Shown: one piece after another, positions 10,554 through 21,897 of the stretch
How the letters are laid out: the number at the start of each line of letters is the position of its first letter
Position numbering within the stretch: position 1 is the stretch's first letter
Assembly (NCBI GenBank): GCA_025766275.1
Contig: JAFKAC010000027.1
Location: 372,001-436,000 of the forward strand
Direction: 5' to 3'
Source of the DNA: Lactarius indigo
Lineage: Eukaryota; Basidiomycota; Agaricomycetes; Russulales; Russulaceae
Length of the DNA: 64,000 nucleotides
Translations under genes and position numbers: made by a program
Notes under the pieces: generated by a model
The model's input: only the letters and a program-made list of their open reading frames with translations
The model's database searches: none
What the model was told of the DNA's origin: nothing

Positions 10554-11091
10554 TGTTGAGACACGACTGTTAAAGTCACATGTCTCGTGGGATCTGATTG
10601 AGTCAGCCCACATACTATATACGGTATCTGTCCCTTATGGACTTATGGACACTCCGGACTCATACGGACCACTTTTGTTTATCTTTATTGTTAAGACCCA
10701 TATATGGTTCTTATTGTTCTTCTATATTTAAGATACCGGTATTACCTGCTTTAGGCAGTTATTGTTCTCTGCCATCCAATGGCATTTCTCCCTCTGGCGC
10801 ACAGACCACCTGTATTGTGTTTGGGTCACCAGTGCGCACAGACCATTATTAGCTAAGCGTCCTGTATATAAGGACTGCTGTTTTCGCCTCTACACTTCAG
10901 AGTTCCCTTCACCTCTGAAGTGTAAGTTCCCTTTCTCATTACTTCTCTATTACCTTTGCTCATAGACGTTCCTTTATAGTAACTTGTCTTCTAGGTATGC
11001 AGTTGTAATAGAGTTCCCTTCACCTCTGAAGTTAACTTGTCTTCTAGCTGTTCAAAGCTTACACCTTGCTCGTTAGTTCTGCGCTTCAACA
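10554..11091 (+). repeat. Copia-1 5' LTR (538 bp) with duplicated start block
   Basis: TATATAAG at 10865 lies 34 bases before block X (10899-10921). X is followed by a GTAAGT...TATAG intron-like segment (10922-10979), block Y (10980-10994), a 15-base linker starting GTATGC, and then X and Y again without the intron (11010-11047). The second copy is the exact spliced form of the first. The LTR ends CAACA. Confidence 0.93.
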
Positions 11092-11103
11092 GGTTATGGG
11101 CCC
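11092..11103 (+). promoter_or_regulatory. Copia-1 primer-binding site, initiator tRNA-Met anticodon type
   Basis: GGTTATGGGCCC directly follows the LTR. Its complement, GGGCCCATAACC, contains CAT and matches the anticodon region of initiator tRNA-Met. Drosophila copia and relatives prime from such a half tRNA. Copia-2 and Copia-3 have the same 12 bases. Confidence 0.8.
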
Positions 11104-12098
11104 TGACGCCTAATAACTAACTTGCTCTTATCAGATCTACTTGTGTCACTTTGCTCTCTCAGCCGACCACATACCTTTGTCGTCTTCCACACCTTCAGTG
11201 AGCATCCTCTATCCTCTTTCGACACACCCTTCTTTTCTTGTCCACCATGACTTCAGTCATGTGCCATTTTGGCTAGCCTCCTAAGGAGGTTCTCATGAGA
11301 GGTTTTACACAACCTCAAATTCCTCTGTGCGCACTACTATATCTTCATTACCCAGTTTTCGTCTGGAAGTGCTTTCATAGGCCAACAGGGGAAGACCCTT
11401 GCGGCTATAGGCCTCTCTAATGGTTGGGTGATACTCGGTTAATACCTGGGTCACTTTAAGGGGTGTGAAGGCCTGGTTAATAGTCAAACCCAGAAGTCCT
11501 TCCCTCTGATACAACTAGGAGACGCTACTTAGTACTATACACAGTGGCTATGACTAGACCTCTGCTAGGAGAAGTATTCGCTCCCCTTGTGCAGGATTCG
11601 CTGCATAGCATGTATCACTAGTCTAGTTACTTAGTATCAAGACCCTTAATGGTCTGTTCTAGAGACTCCACAGACGGAAGATTCAGTTGTTATGGGAGTT
11701 GATCCCTATCACTGTCTCTTGAACTCGCTGTTGGCTCCTCTCTAGGGTACTACCCTTTACTATAGATCCTTAGTAGCCCCAGCATCAAGGCTGTAAGGCT
11801 GAGGGATACAGAGACTTAGTAGTCCTTCGCCGGACCAAAAGCTCCTATTCCGTCGAAGCCAACAAAGCTGTTGCATGACTATTACCCATAGTAACATTTG
11901 GGCTTTGTGGATCTTAGTATAAGGCAGCCATCAGTACAATGATTCCACTACATTACTATATCCAAGTCGCACATACTTGAGGCATGACACCATATGTGTT
12001 ATGGAGTATAGCGCTCCTATGGCTGGACATTTACTTTCTCTACCAAGATCTGAGCTGGTTCTGACTGCTCCTCGGAACCAGATTCACAAACATCTCAA
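11104..12098 (+). other. Copia-1 long untranslated leader, probably spliced
   Basis: About 1 kb between PBS and gag has no convincing ORF on the plus strand and more than ten ATG triplets. Just before gag, CTGAC followed by a pyrimidine-rich stretch and CAG (ending 12081) looks like a branch point and 3' splice site. Donors GTAAGT (10922) and GTATGC (10995) in the LTR could be joined to it, giving a short ATG-free leader. Confidence 0.5.
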
Positions 12099-13081
12099 AT
12101 GTCTTTCCACCTTGTCTTCCCTCCGTCCGTCACCCTTGCCAAGTTGGATGGCACCAACTGGCAGACTTGGTCTGCCACCTTCACCTCCCTCATGCTGATG
12201 AACGGGTGCAGCAGGCACCTTACACATGGTGCCCCTGCGTCTGTACCCCAACATCCCCCTCTTGCAGCAGGTGCTGTGGGGCCCACTGGCCCTACAGATG
12301 AGGGACTCGCCATCCTTGCCCTTTGGGCAAAACAAGAAGAGGTCATTACTGGCCTCCTATTTTTATCAGTGACAACGGAGGTCCTATCTGGTATTCACTC
12401 CTCCCACATCTTCCCAACTGTCCATGACAAGTTCGTGGAGTTGGAAAACCTCTATGGTCAGGTTGGCTCTATGGCCACCTTCAACATTTGGGTGGGCTTG
12501 GCAAATACCAAGCTTCAGGAAGGTAGCCCCTTCCTGCCTCAGCTCCAAAAAATGCTGGACCTGAGGAACACCCTGGTGGAACAGGGAATGCCCGTCTCGG
12601 ACATGCAAATGTCCTTCATACTACTAGACGTGCTCCCCCCATCCTACAGCACCATAGCTGGTACCATTCTGGCCTCTGGCCCCCCTTCTAACCTCCAACC
12701 TCAGGACCTCATCAATAGGTTCATCAATGAGGAATCCCGTCTCACTGGTCCCGTGGCGTCCTACAATAAGGTCACCCCCGTCAAAAAATCTTCGGCCCCT
12801 CACGCTCATGAGGCGCGGCCATCAGGCAGCTCTGTGTCATCAGACATAATCTGCCACTACTGCAAAAAACCTGGCCATAAAAAGCCAGAATGTTACAAAC
12901 TTAAACGGGACCAGGAAAATGCGAAGAAGGGGAAGGCAGGACAGCGGGCAAAAGCTGCCCAGAATACCACAGTTGAGGTGCCGGACTCACTTCCGGCAAA
13001 CAGGATGAATAGTATACCTGTACCAAAGAGCCGACTATTTACCATAGTTAATGGCTCTGGCAAAATAGAGGAGGTACATGA
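12099..13081 (+). CDS. gag: Copia-1 Gag portion of gag-pol, cut by solo LTR-E
   Basis: ATG at 12099 begins a Copia-type Gag (LAKLDGTNWQTWSATFTSLM) of about 300 residues with a zinc knuckle CHYCKKPGHKKPEC (near 12850). The frame runs into LTR-E and stops at once inside it. With LTR-E and one CATGA removed, the frame passes into protease exactly as in Copia-2. The ATG is the first in frame and follows a possible 3' splice site. Confidence 0.92.
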
Positions 13082-13694
13082 TGTTGATAAGTGACCCTTG
13101 CGCACTTAGCGGCTCTTACGGACCGGACTTACAGATACGGACTGCTGTAGATTAATTAGGACCGCTTTAGATTAGATTTGATCTGTACAATCTCGGACTT
13201 CTTTATCTATGACATCATGTACAGTGACATCATATGGACATATCCAGACCTTTCATTGTACTATGCGTTCTTGTATCTTTCTTTGTTCTCTTTTTTCTAT
13301 CCTTATTATGATGTCATTATGATATCACTAACTTCTAGACTCTCCTTGTTCTTTCTGTACTTGTTCTCAGAACGTCCATTCCTTTGTCCGTTTGTAGAAC
13401 AATAACTGTCTTGTAGTACGTGACTTGTGTTACATCCCTTGTATAGTGTCACTCTCAGAAAGTGTATAAGTAGAGTAGCATGTACGCTCCTGGTCCACAT
13501 CAGTTCTCACTGTTTGTGTGCCAGGTAAGCTCCCTTCCCTCCAATGTATAACATCAGTTCTCACTGTTTGTGTGCCAGACTTCCACTTTGCTTCACTCTG
13601 CTTGACACCCCTGTGCTGCTTCCAGTCACCCTCTATATCTCACCACAGTACTATCAGTCCACTGTGAGTATAGTTCTTATGTGTCTGTTCATCA
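13082..13694 (+). mobile_element. Solo LTR-E (613 bp) in Copia-1 gag-pol
   Basis: It begins TGTTGATAAG, ends TGTTCATCA and is flanked by CATGA on both sides (13077-13081 and 13695-13699). TATAAG at 13465 is followed about 32 bases later by a 28-base block that occurs twice: 13497-13524, followed by GTAAGC, and 13551-13578. No internal part of this family is in the window. Confidence 0.9.
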
Positions 13695-13699
13695 CATGA

Positions 13700-16600
13700 A
13701 GTACCTCAGGTTTCCCTTTACACGATGGGTACACATAATACCCAGATTGCATCAAAATGGATGATGGACAGTGGGGCGTCAGCACACTTTACACCACACA
13801 TAGAAGACTACGACACCTACACCCCTCACAAAGGTGTTGAAGTACTTCTAGGAGATAACTCCCTGCTAAGGAGTGTTGGTACTGGAACAGTAACAATCCA
13901 CACCAACTTTGGGTATGACCTAAAGATCTCCAATGTGCTGCACCTACCCAATACGCACTCGCGTATACTGTCCACCCCTGCCCTAACAGCTAAGGGGGCC
14001 ATAGTAAGTTTTGATGCCACTACCTTTGCTATAAGGTATGATGGGAAAACCATTGCGGAAGGACACAAGGCTTCAGGCCTATATTGGCTTGATGGGCATC
14101 ATAAAGTAAATGCCCAAGCAACTGCATCTGCTAGCCTTGATGTCTGGCATCAGCGCATGGGACATATGTCCAAAGAAGCGCTTCAAAGATATGCTCCAAA
14201 GTCTGTAAAAGGACTTAATATAGATGAATCCCCTGAGGAAGAAGGTCCCTGCCATGGGTGTGAACTTGGCAAGTCCACCCGCAAACCTTTTCCCACCTCC
14301 CAGAAGCGTGCACAAGAATCCCTTGAACTTGTGCACAGTGACCTTGTTGGCCCACTACAGAGTAACTCTATCCAGGGCAACAAATACTTTGCCACCTTCA
14401 TAGATGACTTCTCAAAAGCTGCAGTTGTCATCCCCATGAAGTCTAAAGACGAGTTCACGGGTGCCTTTTTACACTACAAGGCATGGGCTGAAAAACAACA
14501 AAACAAGCCCATTAAAACCCTGCACTCAGATCGTGGTGGCGAGTATGTCAACAATGTCCTAAAAGACATTCTTCTGGAGGAAGGGATTGAGCATATGCTT
14601 ACGATGCCTTATTCCCCACAACAGAACGGGAGAGCCGAGCGGTTTAACCGCACCATCATGGAAAAAGGCACCAGCATGCTTCATCATGCTGGCTTGAGCC
14701 TTGGCTTTTGGGAACAAGCAGTTCAGACTGCGGTGCACATCTACAATCGCACCCCAACCCGTTCTAATGAGTGGAAAACTCCGCTGGAGCTCTGGGATGG
14801 TACAGTCCCAGATGTCTCTTACTTTAGAGTATTTGGCTGTAAAGCCTACTATCATGTACCAGAGCACAACCGGCGCAAATTAGATCCTAAATCAAAGGAA
14901 GCCGTGTTTGTGGGCTATGAACCCAATTCAAAGGGTTACAAACTCTGGGATAGACATAGCTGGTGCTTCGTCTCTTCACGAGATGTTACATTTGACGAAG
15001 CTACTTTCCCATCCCTGAGTGACCTGACTAGTCACTCCAAACCACCCATTACCTCTCCCATGTCCGGCGAACCTGCTAAAGGGGCTGCTGTTGCTGGTGA
15101 GATATTCTTTGTAGTGCCTAGTCAGCCTACGCCAGCTGTTGCCCCTGCAGCACCTCAGACACCAGTCTTTGTGTTACCACCTGTTCAGGTGCCTGCAGTA
15201 CCAGTACAACAGCCTAGCACACCCCCCAACACCTCTCCAAATCCCGCCGACCAGACTATCTATCATACTCCGCCATCCCAAGCACCTGCTCCCACAACTC
15301 CAAGGCGCCCTCGCACTCGCTCACAAGGGAGACTGCCTGTAGTAACTGCCCCAATCCCTGCTCCCAACTTCAATAGGGATATCTCTCCTCCTAGGGAAAC
15401 ACCTAGATCTCCGAGGAATGGGCTAGTTACCTCACCCCCTCGCCCAAGGCGTGGGACCAGGGTACGATTCACAAATCCTCGCTACTACACGGAGGAGAAC
15501 GATGAATTTGTGCCTGGGAGCAGTAGGCTGGGAATGATGGACTTGCTAAATGCTGCTGAGGTTCCTGGCTATAAGGACCCGCAGACCTTCAAGCAAGCTA
15601 TGGAGTCTGACCAAGCTGTCAATTGGCTTGAAGCATGCCAGTATGAACTGGATGCTCTCGACAAGCTTGTGGTCTGGAGGCTTGAACCCCTTCCTGAAGG
15701 AAGGAAGGTGGTCAAGTGTAAATGGGTGTTCAAAAAGAAAGCTGATGGTCGCTTTCGTGCTAGGCTAGTGGCAAAAGGGTTCACCCAACTAGAGGGGGTG
15801 GACTTTGACGAAACTTTCTCCCCAGTTGCCCGCTTTGAGTCCTTGCGACTCCTTCTTGCGTTGGCTACGCTTGAAGACTGGCATATTCACCAGATGGATG
15901 TCAAATCGGCATTCCTTCATGGGGAACTGGAGGAAGAAATCTATATGGAGCAACCAGTCGGTTTTGTCACAGCTGGCTCCGAGCACCTTGTGTGCCGGCT
16001 ACAGAAGGCCCTCTATGGCCTGAAACAAGCTTCCCGCGCATGGAATGTGCAGTTCCATGGGGTCCTGGTTGACCTAGGCTTTACGCGGACGTACTCTGAT
16101 GCAGGAGTATACGTGTATCATCTTCAAGAGGGGGGTGATACACTTTTCGTGATCTTATATGTAGATGACATCACTATACTCGGAAGTTCCCTATCAAAGA
16201 TTAAAGATCTGAAGGCTTCTCTATCTAGTCGATATGAGATGACCGATCTGGGAGAAATCCAGTCCTATCTTGGTGTTAACATCACCAGAGATCGCGCTAA
16301 TCGCACTATGGATATCAACCAGTCAGACTACATCCGCGACGTGGTGGAACGCTTTGGAATGTCTGATTCCAATCCAGTATATACCCCTCTTCCCTCTGGC
16401 GCCGAGGCACACTTGATCAAGTACACAGATCAGGCCTCTACTTCTGAGATTAAGAAGTATCAACAGATTATTGGGTCTCTGCTATATGCGCAGATTGGAA
16501 GCAGACCCGATATTTCCTTCGCTGTTGCGCGCCTTAGCCAATTTGCTTCCAGCCCCTCACCTCAGCATTTACGCCTAGCCAAGTATGTCCTAGCCTATCT

Positions 16601-17120
16601 TAATAGCACCAAGGACTACTCGTTACACTATGCTGGAGGGAATGGCAATGGTGGAGAAGGCCTTCATGGCTACTGTGACGCTTCCTGGGGAGATCAGGAA
16701 GAAAAACACTCCACTTCAGGTTTTGTCTACCTGCTTGCAAATGGAGCCATTTCATGGTGTACCAGAAAGCAAAAGACAATTGCGCAGTCTACCACTGAGG
16801 CGGAATACATGAGCCTCTCAGACGCCTCTAATCAGGCTCAGTGGTATGCCACCTTCCTTGAAGAACTGGGGTATGAGGTACCCTCCCCCATTCCTCTGCA
16901 CTGTGACAATAAGGGCGCTGTGGACTTAGCTCTCAACCCTGTCACTGGGAGACGCTCCAAACACATCCTGATCAAGCACCATGTAGTCAGGGAATACGTA
17001 GAAAACAAGGTCATACACCTGATACGTACACCCACAGGGGAAATGGTTGCAGATGGACTTACTAAGTCACTGCCCAGAGAACCCTTTGAAAAAATGGTTG
17101 CTGATCTAGGAATGATGTAA
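13700..17120 (+). CDS. pol: Copia-1 Pol portion of gag-pol (protease, integrase, RT, RNase H)
   Basis: Protease has MDSGASAHFTP. GAG-pre-integrase has WHQRMGHMSKEAL. The integrase core shows D, D and E in HSDLVGPLQ, HSDRGGEYVN and QQNGRAERFNRT. RT has KCKWVFKKK ... GVDFDETFSPVARF and YVDDITIL. RNase H has YCDASWGDQ and TTEAEYMSLSDA. A Pro/Ser-rich hinge (about 15040-15460) lies between integrase and RT. The frame is open to TAA at 17118-17120. The order protease-integrase-RT defines the Copia superfamily. Confidence 0.94.
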
Positions 17121-17474
17121 GATGGGTTCTAGGACGTCGAACTATTGTGTATACTTGCAACAGACTTCCTAGTTTAATAGCTAAGAAAAACCCTTCTTAG
17201 AGAACTGAAGAAGTTGGACCTTGTTCCATCTTATCTCCCAGCTCATGGCTCTTCAAAAAGTAGTTCTTCTGAACTACATTATCCTCATAGAGCAGTGCAT
17301 GAAAACTTCCAAAAAAGTTGTCCTTTATTAGGACTTCTGCGTACATAGATTCTTTCTAACCAGAGAATCGAAACATTTCCTCACAGTACAGTAAAGCAAT
17401 GTGATAATGCCCTGCCAAGGCACTTTTACTAGATGCTTGCACCACTCTTGTGGACTGTCTCTATCATGGAGGGA
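17121..17474 (+). other. Copia-1 3' untranslated region and polypurine tract
   Basis: No ORF is supported. The purine run GGAGGGA (17468-17474) directly precedes the 3' LTR. Confidence 0.6.
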
Positions 17475-18012
17475 TGTTGAGACGCGACTGTTAAAGTCAC
17501 ATGTCTCGTGGGATCTGATTGAGTCAGCCCACATACTATATACGGTATCTGTCCCTTATGGACTTATGGACACTCTGGACTCATACGGACCACTTTTGTT
17601 TATCTTTATTGTTAAGACCCATATATGGTTCTTATTGTTCTTCTATATTTAAGATACCGGTATTACCTGCTTTAGGCAGTTATTGTTCTCTGCCATCCAA
17701 TGGCATTTCTCCCTCTGGCGCACAGACCACCTGTATTGTGTTTGGGTCACCAGTGCACACAGACCATTATTAGCTAAGCGTCCTGTATATAAGGACTGCT
17801 GTTTTCGCCTCTACACTTCAGAGTTCCCTTCACCTCTGAAGTGTAAGTTCCCTTTCTCATTACTTCTCTATTACCTTTGCTCATAGACGTTCCTTTATAG
17901 TAACTTGTCTTCTAGGTATGCAGTTGTAATAGAGTTCCCTTCACCTCTGAAGTTAACTTGTCTTCTAGCTGTTCAAAGCTTACACCTTGCTCGTTAGTTC
18001 TGCGCTTCAACA
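17475..18012 (+). repeat. Copia-1 3' LTR (538 bp)
   Basis: Same length and structure as the 5' LTR, with three base differences seen by eye (in positions matching ACACG/ACGCG, CTCCGG/CTCTGG and GTGCGC/GTGCAC). Confidence 0.95.
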
Positions 18013-18017
18013 AAAGC

Positions 18018-20297
18018 CGCGCGTTCAAAACGCTCAAACGCCTCATAACCGAGGAACCAGTATTGGCACACCCGAGTTTACAAGATCAATTCAAATTAGA
18101 GGTAGACACCTCTGGATTCGTGGTGGGTGCAGTCCTCCTACAAAAGAAAAGTGACGGGCGCAAGCACCCCATAGGATACTACTCCGTGACACTAAGCGAA
18201 GCAGAACGAAATTATGACATTTATGACTTAGAACTTCTTGCCATTGTGAAGGCCCTCCGGCACTGGCGACCACTGCTGGCGGGATCCCCGCACAAAATTA
18301 AGATATTTTCGGATCACTTAAACCTACAGTACTGGAAAACCCTGCAGAAAATCAGCAGAAGAGTTGCTCGAGAAGTACTGGAACTGATGGAGTATGACTT
18401 CGAGATCCATCATATCAAAGGGAAAAACAACGGTAGGGCAGACGCACTATCAAGACGACCAGATTACGATCAGGGAGAAGGAGACAATCAAGGTGTGGTT
18501 GTCCTACCCCCAGAAGTATTCATATGGGTCGCTAACGTCGCACGCACACTGGAAATACACCCCATGATGCAACAACCGAGACGACAACAAGACCCTGCTA
18601 TGATCAAAGCATGGGTCGACGCCCATCGGTTGAAGAAGATAGACGGGGAGTGGTATAAGGATGGGCGGTTGGTAATCACGGGACCGATGGCAACATATCG
18701 GGCCATCATACAAGACCACCATGATCCACCAGTACATGGACACCCAGGGATAAGCAGAACCCAGCGGATTGTAGAACGACATCACTGGTGGCCAAACCTC
18801 CGTCAACATGTATACGAGTACATTACGGGATGCACAGACTGTCAACGAAACAAGGTCAACACCAGACCGACCCGTGCCCCACTTCACCCAATCACCCCAA
18901 TTACAGACGCTCCCCCCTTCCATACCATCGCCCTAGACTTCATTACTAAACTGCCAAGCTCACAGTCGTACGACAGTATCCTGACTATCACAGACCACGA
19001 CTGCAGTAAGGCTTCTATCTTCATTCCGTGCAACGAAGAGATTACGGCCGAGGACACCGCTATCCTGTACGTCAATCACGTGTTCAAGCGATTCAGATTA
19101 CCACGCAAAGTTATCAGTGACCGAGATCCTCGATTTGCTTCCAAGTTCATGAGAGAAGTATGCCGGATACTGGGTATCCAGCAGAATATCTCTACGGCCT
19201 ATCACCCACGTACAGACGGGCAATCTGAACGAACCAATCAGTGGCTGGAGCAATACTTACGCTTCTGGGCCAATGAGCGTCAAGATAACTGGGTGGAATA
19301 CCTTCCGGTAGCAGAATTTGCTCATAACAACTGGCCCCATGAACATACAAAACAATCTCCATTCATGCTTCTGATGGGATACAATCCTGTTGCCAATTGG
19401 ACGGATAAGCCATCCCCTATTCCAAACGTCATTACCAGACTCACTCAGCTGAAGGAAGCACGTCAACTCGCCCAGGATCTTATCAAAAAGGCACAAGATA
19501 GTTGGATCCGGCACAAGGATACTCCACAGTATCAAGTCGGCGATCAAGTGTGGCTGGAAGGGAAACACTTACGAACCAATCAACCCACGGCAAAATTGGC
19601 GGCGCGACGCCACGGACCATTTAAAGTAATACAGGTGATGTCCCCATACAACTATCGCCTCGAACTACCCACGCAGTGGAGCATCCATCCAGTGTTTCAC
19701 ATTGATCTTCTCACGCCGTACAAAGAGACTACCGTTCACGGCGAGAATTTCACACGCCCGCCACCAGATCTTGTGGACGGCGAAGAAGAATATGAAGTTG
19801 AGGCCATTCTAGACTCACAGCATTTTGGCAGAAAGAAGCGATTGCAATATCTGGTCAAGTGGAAGGGCTACCCGGACTCGGAAAATCAGTGGGTCGATAA
19901 GGATGACGTGTTCGCTCCAGAGGCCATACAGAATTACCAAGCGGGCCGAACAGCCTTGCGATATCTTAAAAGCCAGCCAGAGGACGACCAGGGAGAGTAT
20001 CACTCCTACATTCAATCCTCCTCTACGTCTATGCCCACCTCTCCTCTTAGACATGTCACCACGGCGATCCTCCTCGACCAAGTCGCACAAGACGCCGCCA
20101 ACCTCCTCGAAGACGACGAAGAAACCGTGGTACAACCGGTCCAGCTCACTCCGTACACACCTGCAGACGTGCGAACGGGGCATATCACCACTCAAGAATG
20201 GGCTAATGTCTTACAGAGGTTCCCCGACCCGACTCGCCAGCCCGACAACGAGCAGCAGCATGCCGTCCCTCACATCTTCAGAGACAACAACGGCAAT
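18018..20297 (+). pseudogene. pol: Ty3-2 Pol, middle part (RNase H, integrase, chromodomain), ends at LTR-F
   Basis: The frame continues the RT of 8991-10553 after the Copia-1 insertion. RNase H shows VDTSGFVVGAVLL. The integrase HHCC domain is near 18735-18850. Catalytic residues are in ALDFITKLP, ISDRDPRF and TDGQSERTNQW. The chromodomain has LQYLVKWKGYPDSENQW near 19848. The frame is open from 18018 to LTR-F at 20298, and the stop at 20346 belongs to the insert. Confidence 0.88.
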
Positions 20298-21074
20298 TGT
20301 AGCGGTATGACTTATCGCGTACAACTAGACCAAGGTGAAGGTAAGTGAACTGAACTGGTATACACCCAAGCCTAGCGCGGAGACAAGTCACGCGCCGAAC
20401 GTACAGTCACTGCGGAGGATAGACACACGTGAGGTCTTTATGCAAGACCAAAGGTCAGGTGATCACGCAGTGGCATGCTGAGTGGAGAACCAAGAGGACA
20501 AGTTAACATTGGTGAAGAGAGAGGGAAATACAAAGGAATGCGCACCTGAGTGGAGAACCAAGAGGACAAGTTGGTTCCACTCAGGACGCTACATGAGGGT
20601 TTATATACTATGCTGTGGCTGAGTTTGAATTACTACGGAACCTTGTTACTAAAGGTACATGTAATAGTAATGAGTCAGGCGCTGACGCGTCGTGTCTAAT
20701 AATAGCGTTATCTATTGTGCTGACTGATGCACAGTCATTAACGCTGACAGAATGATGACGTGTCCTTATCTATGAGTCACAACCCTATGACAACATGATC
20801 TAGAACTATCTAGAATGTTCCCTGCTTATCGTCCAATGAGAAACTACTATACTAATGAGGAAGGTGACCTAAAGAGGTAACATCCTATAAGGAAGTTACT
20901 ATCCCAGGGTCACGTGCTTGTAGGTGCACATGTTGGCATCACGTGACTAACCATCTTATCTAATGATAAGGACTTGGATGTTTGAGCACAACGTTAGAGT
21001 CTCATATCTCCACCAAATAAATCCGTAAAAATACAGAAAAATAAGGTGAAAATAGAGCGTCCGTGACAACAACA
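20298..21074 (-). mobile_element. LTR-F, minus-strand solo LTR (777 bp)
   Basis: On the minus strand the segment begins TGTTGTTGTCACGG, ends ACCGCTACA, and has TATATAAA about 35 bases before a 27-base block that occurs twice (20546-20572, followed on that strand by GTGCGC, and 20478-20504). This is the layout of the Copia-1 and LTR-E LTRs. The host frame of Ty3-2 pol is split at ACGGCAAT, repeated on both sides (8 bp, not the usual 5). A longer, imperfect duplication that includes a GACAACAAC stretch is also possible, so the exact ends are uncertain. Confidence 0.65.
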
Positions 21075-21082
21075 ACGGCAAT

Positions 21083-21284
21083 CGGGAACCCGTCACCATC
21101 ATCCCCCCAGGTGACGACCTCATCGTCACGCGGGGAATTCTCCCTGCCGACCGACCCCTCGAAGACCCAACGGGAGTTAGAAGCAGCAGAGGACTGGCGG
21201 AGAGTGGCGAAGGATTGGGCCGACGAACAACTGCGCTTGGCGCAGAAGAGATTGAGCGAGTTGCGGCAGCGCAGGCTACACTCC
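21083..21284 (+). pseudogene. pol: Ty3-2 Pol extension, segment between LTR-F and LTR-E
   Basis: It reads on from 20297 in pol frame (IIPPGDDLIVTRGILPAD, matching IPPSDDLIGVRGIFPSND of Ty3-1) and is cut by LTR-E at ACTCC. Confidence 0.8.
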
Positions 21285-21897
21285 TGTTGATAAGTGACCC
21301 TTGCGCACTTAGCGGCTCGTACGGACCGGACTTGCAGCATGGACTGCTCTAGATTAGATATAGGACTTGTAGATTAGATACTGTTTTGATCTGTACAATC
21401 TATCACTTATCATTGCGTCACCTATGACATCATGTACTATGACATCATGCGGACTCCTCTGGACTTGTCATTGTACTACGTCTTTGTTCCTCCTTTAGAT
21501 ATATCTTTATTGTGATGTCATTATGATATCATCTTAGTCTGGACTCTTCTTGTTCTATACGCCTTGTTCTCCATATGCACACTCCTTTGTCCTGTTGTAG
21601 AACAATGCGCTCCTTGTATTCTGTGACCTGTAGTTACTTCCCTTGTACTGCTGTCACACCTCTGTACAGTATAAGTAGACTGCTTGTACGCCCTGGCTCA
21701 CATCAGTTCTCTCACTGCTGTGTGCCAGGTATGTCCCCTCCTCTGTAATACTATTATCAGTTCTCTCACTGCTGTGTGCCAGACACCTTGCTTTACCCTG
21801 CTAGACTTTCCTGTTGCTGCTTCCAGCCACCCAGCTTGTCTCACCACAGAACACTTTGTCCCTCTGTGAGTAAGCTATCTATGTGTGCTGTTCATCA
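21285..21897 (+). mobile_element. Solo LTR-E (613 bp) in Ty3-2 pol
   Basis: It is flanked by ACTCC on both sides (21280-21284 and 21898-21902) and has the same length as the copy at 13082. TATAAG is at 21670. A 27-base block occurs at 21702-21728, followed by GTATGT, and again at 21756-21782. The block differs in sequence from that of the other LTR-E copy, but its two occurrences match each other. Confidence 0.9.

Larger units (their letters stand above)
10554..18012 (+). mobile_element. Copia-1, Ty1/Copia retrotransposon inserted in Ty3-2
   Basis: Two 538-bp LTRs start TGTTGAG and end TTCAACA. The target duplication AAAGC is at 10549-10553 and 18013-18017. By eye the LTRs differ at three positions, so the insertion is young. 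The single gag-pol ORF is split only by a solo LTR-E at 13082-13694; without it the frame is open for 1467 codons, the same length as Copia-2. Confidence 0.95.

Noticed and set aside
10522..10965. Small plus-strand frames inside the Copia LTRs (recurring in each LTR copy)
   Set aside because: They recur only because the LTR recurs. They overlap promoter and leader signals and encode no known motif.
11305..11514. 69-codon minus-strand frame in the Copia leader, present in Copia-1 and Copia-2
   Set aside because: The two leaders are nearly identical DNA, so sharing an ORF is no evidence of coding. No recognisable motif.
20298..21074. Reading LTR-F as an hAT-like DNA transposon because of the 8-bp flanks
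   Set aside because: Its ends do not form inverted repeats. TG...CA ends on the minus strand, a TATA box and the duplicated start block fit an LTR better.
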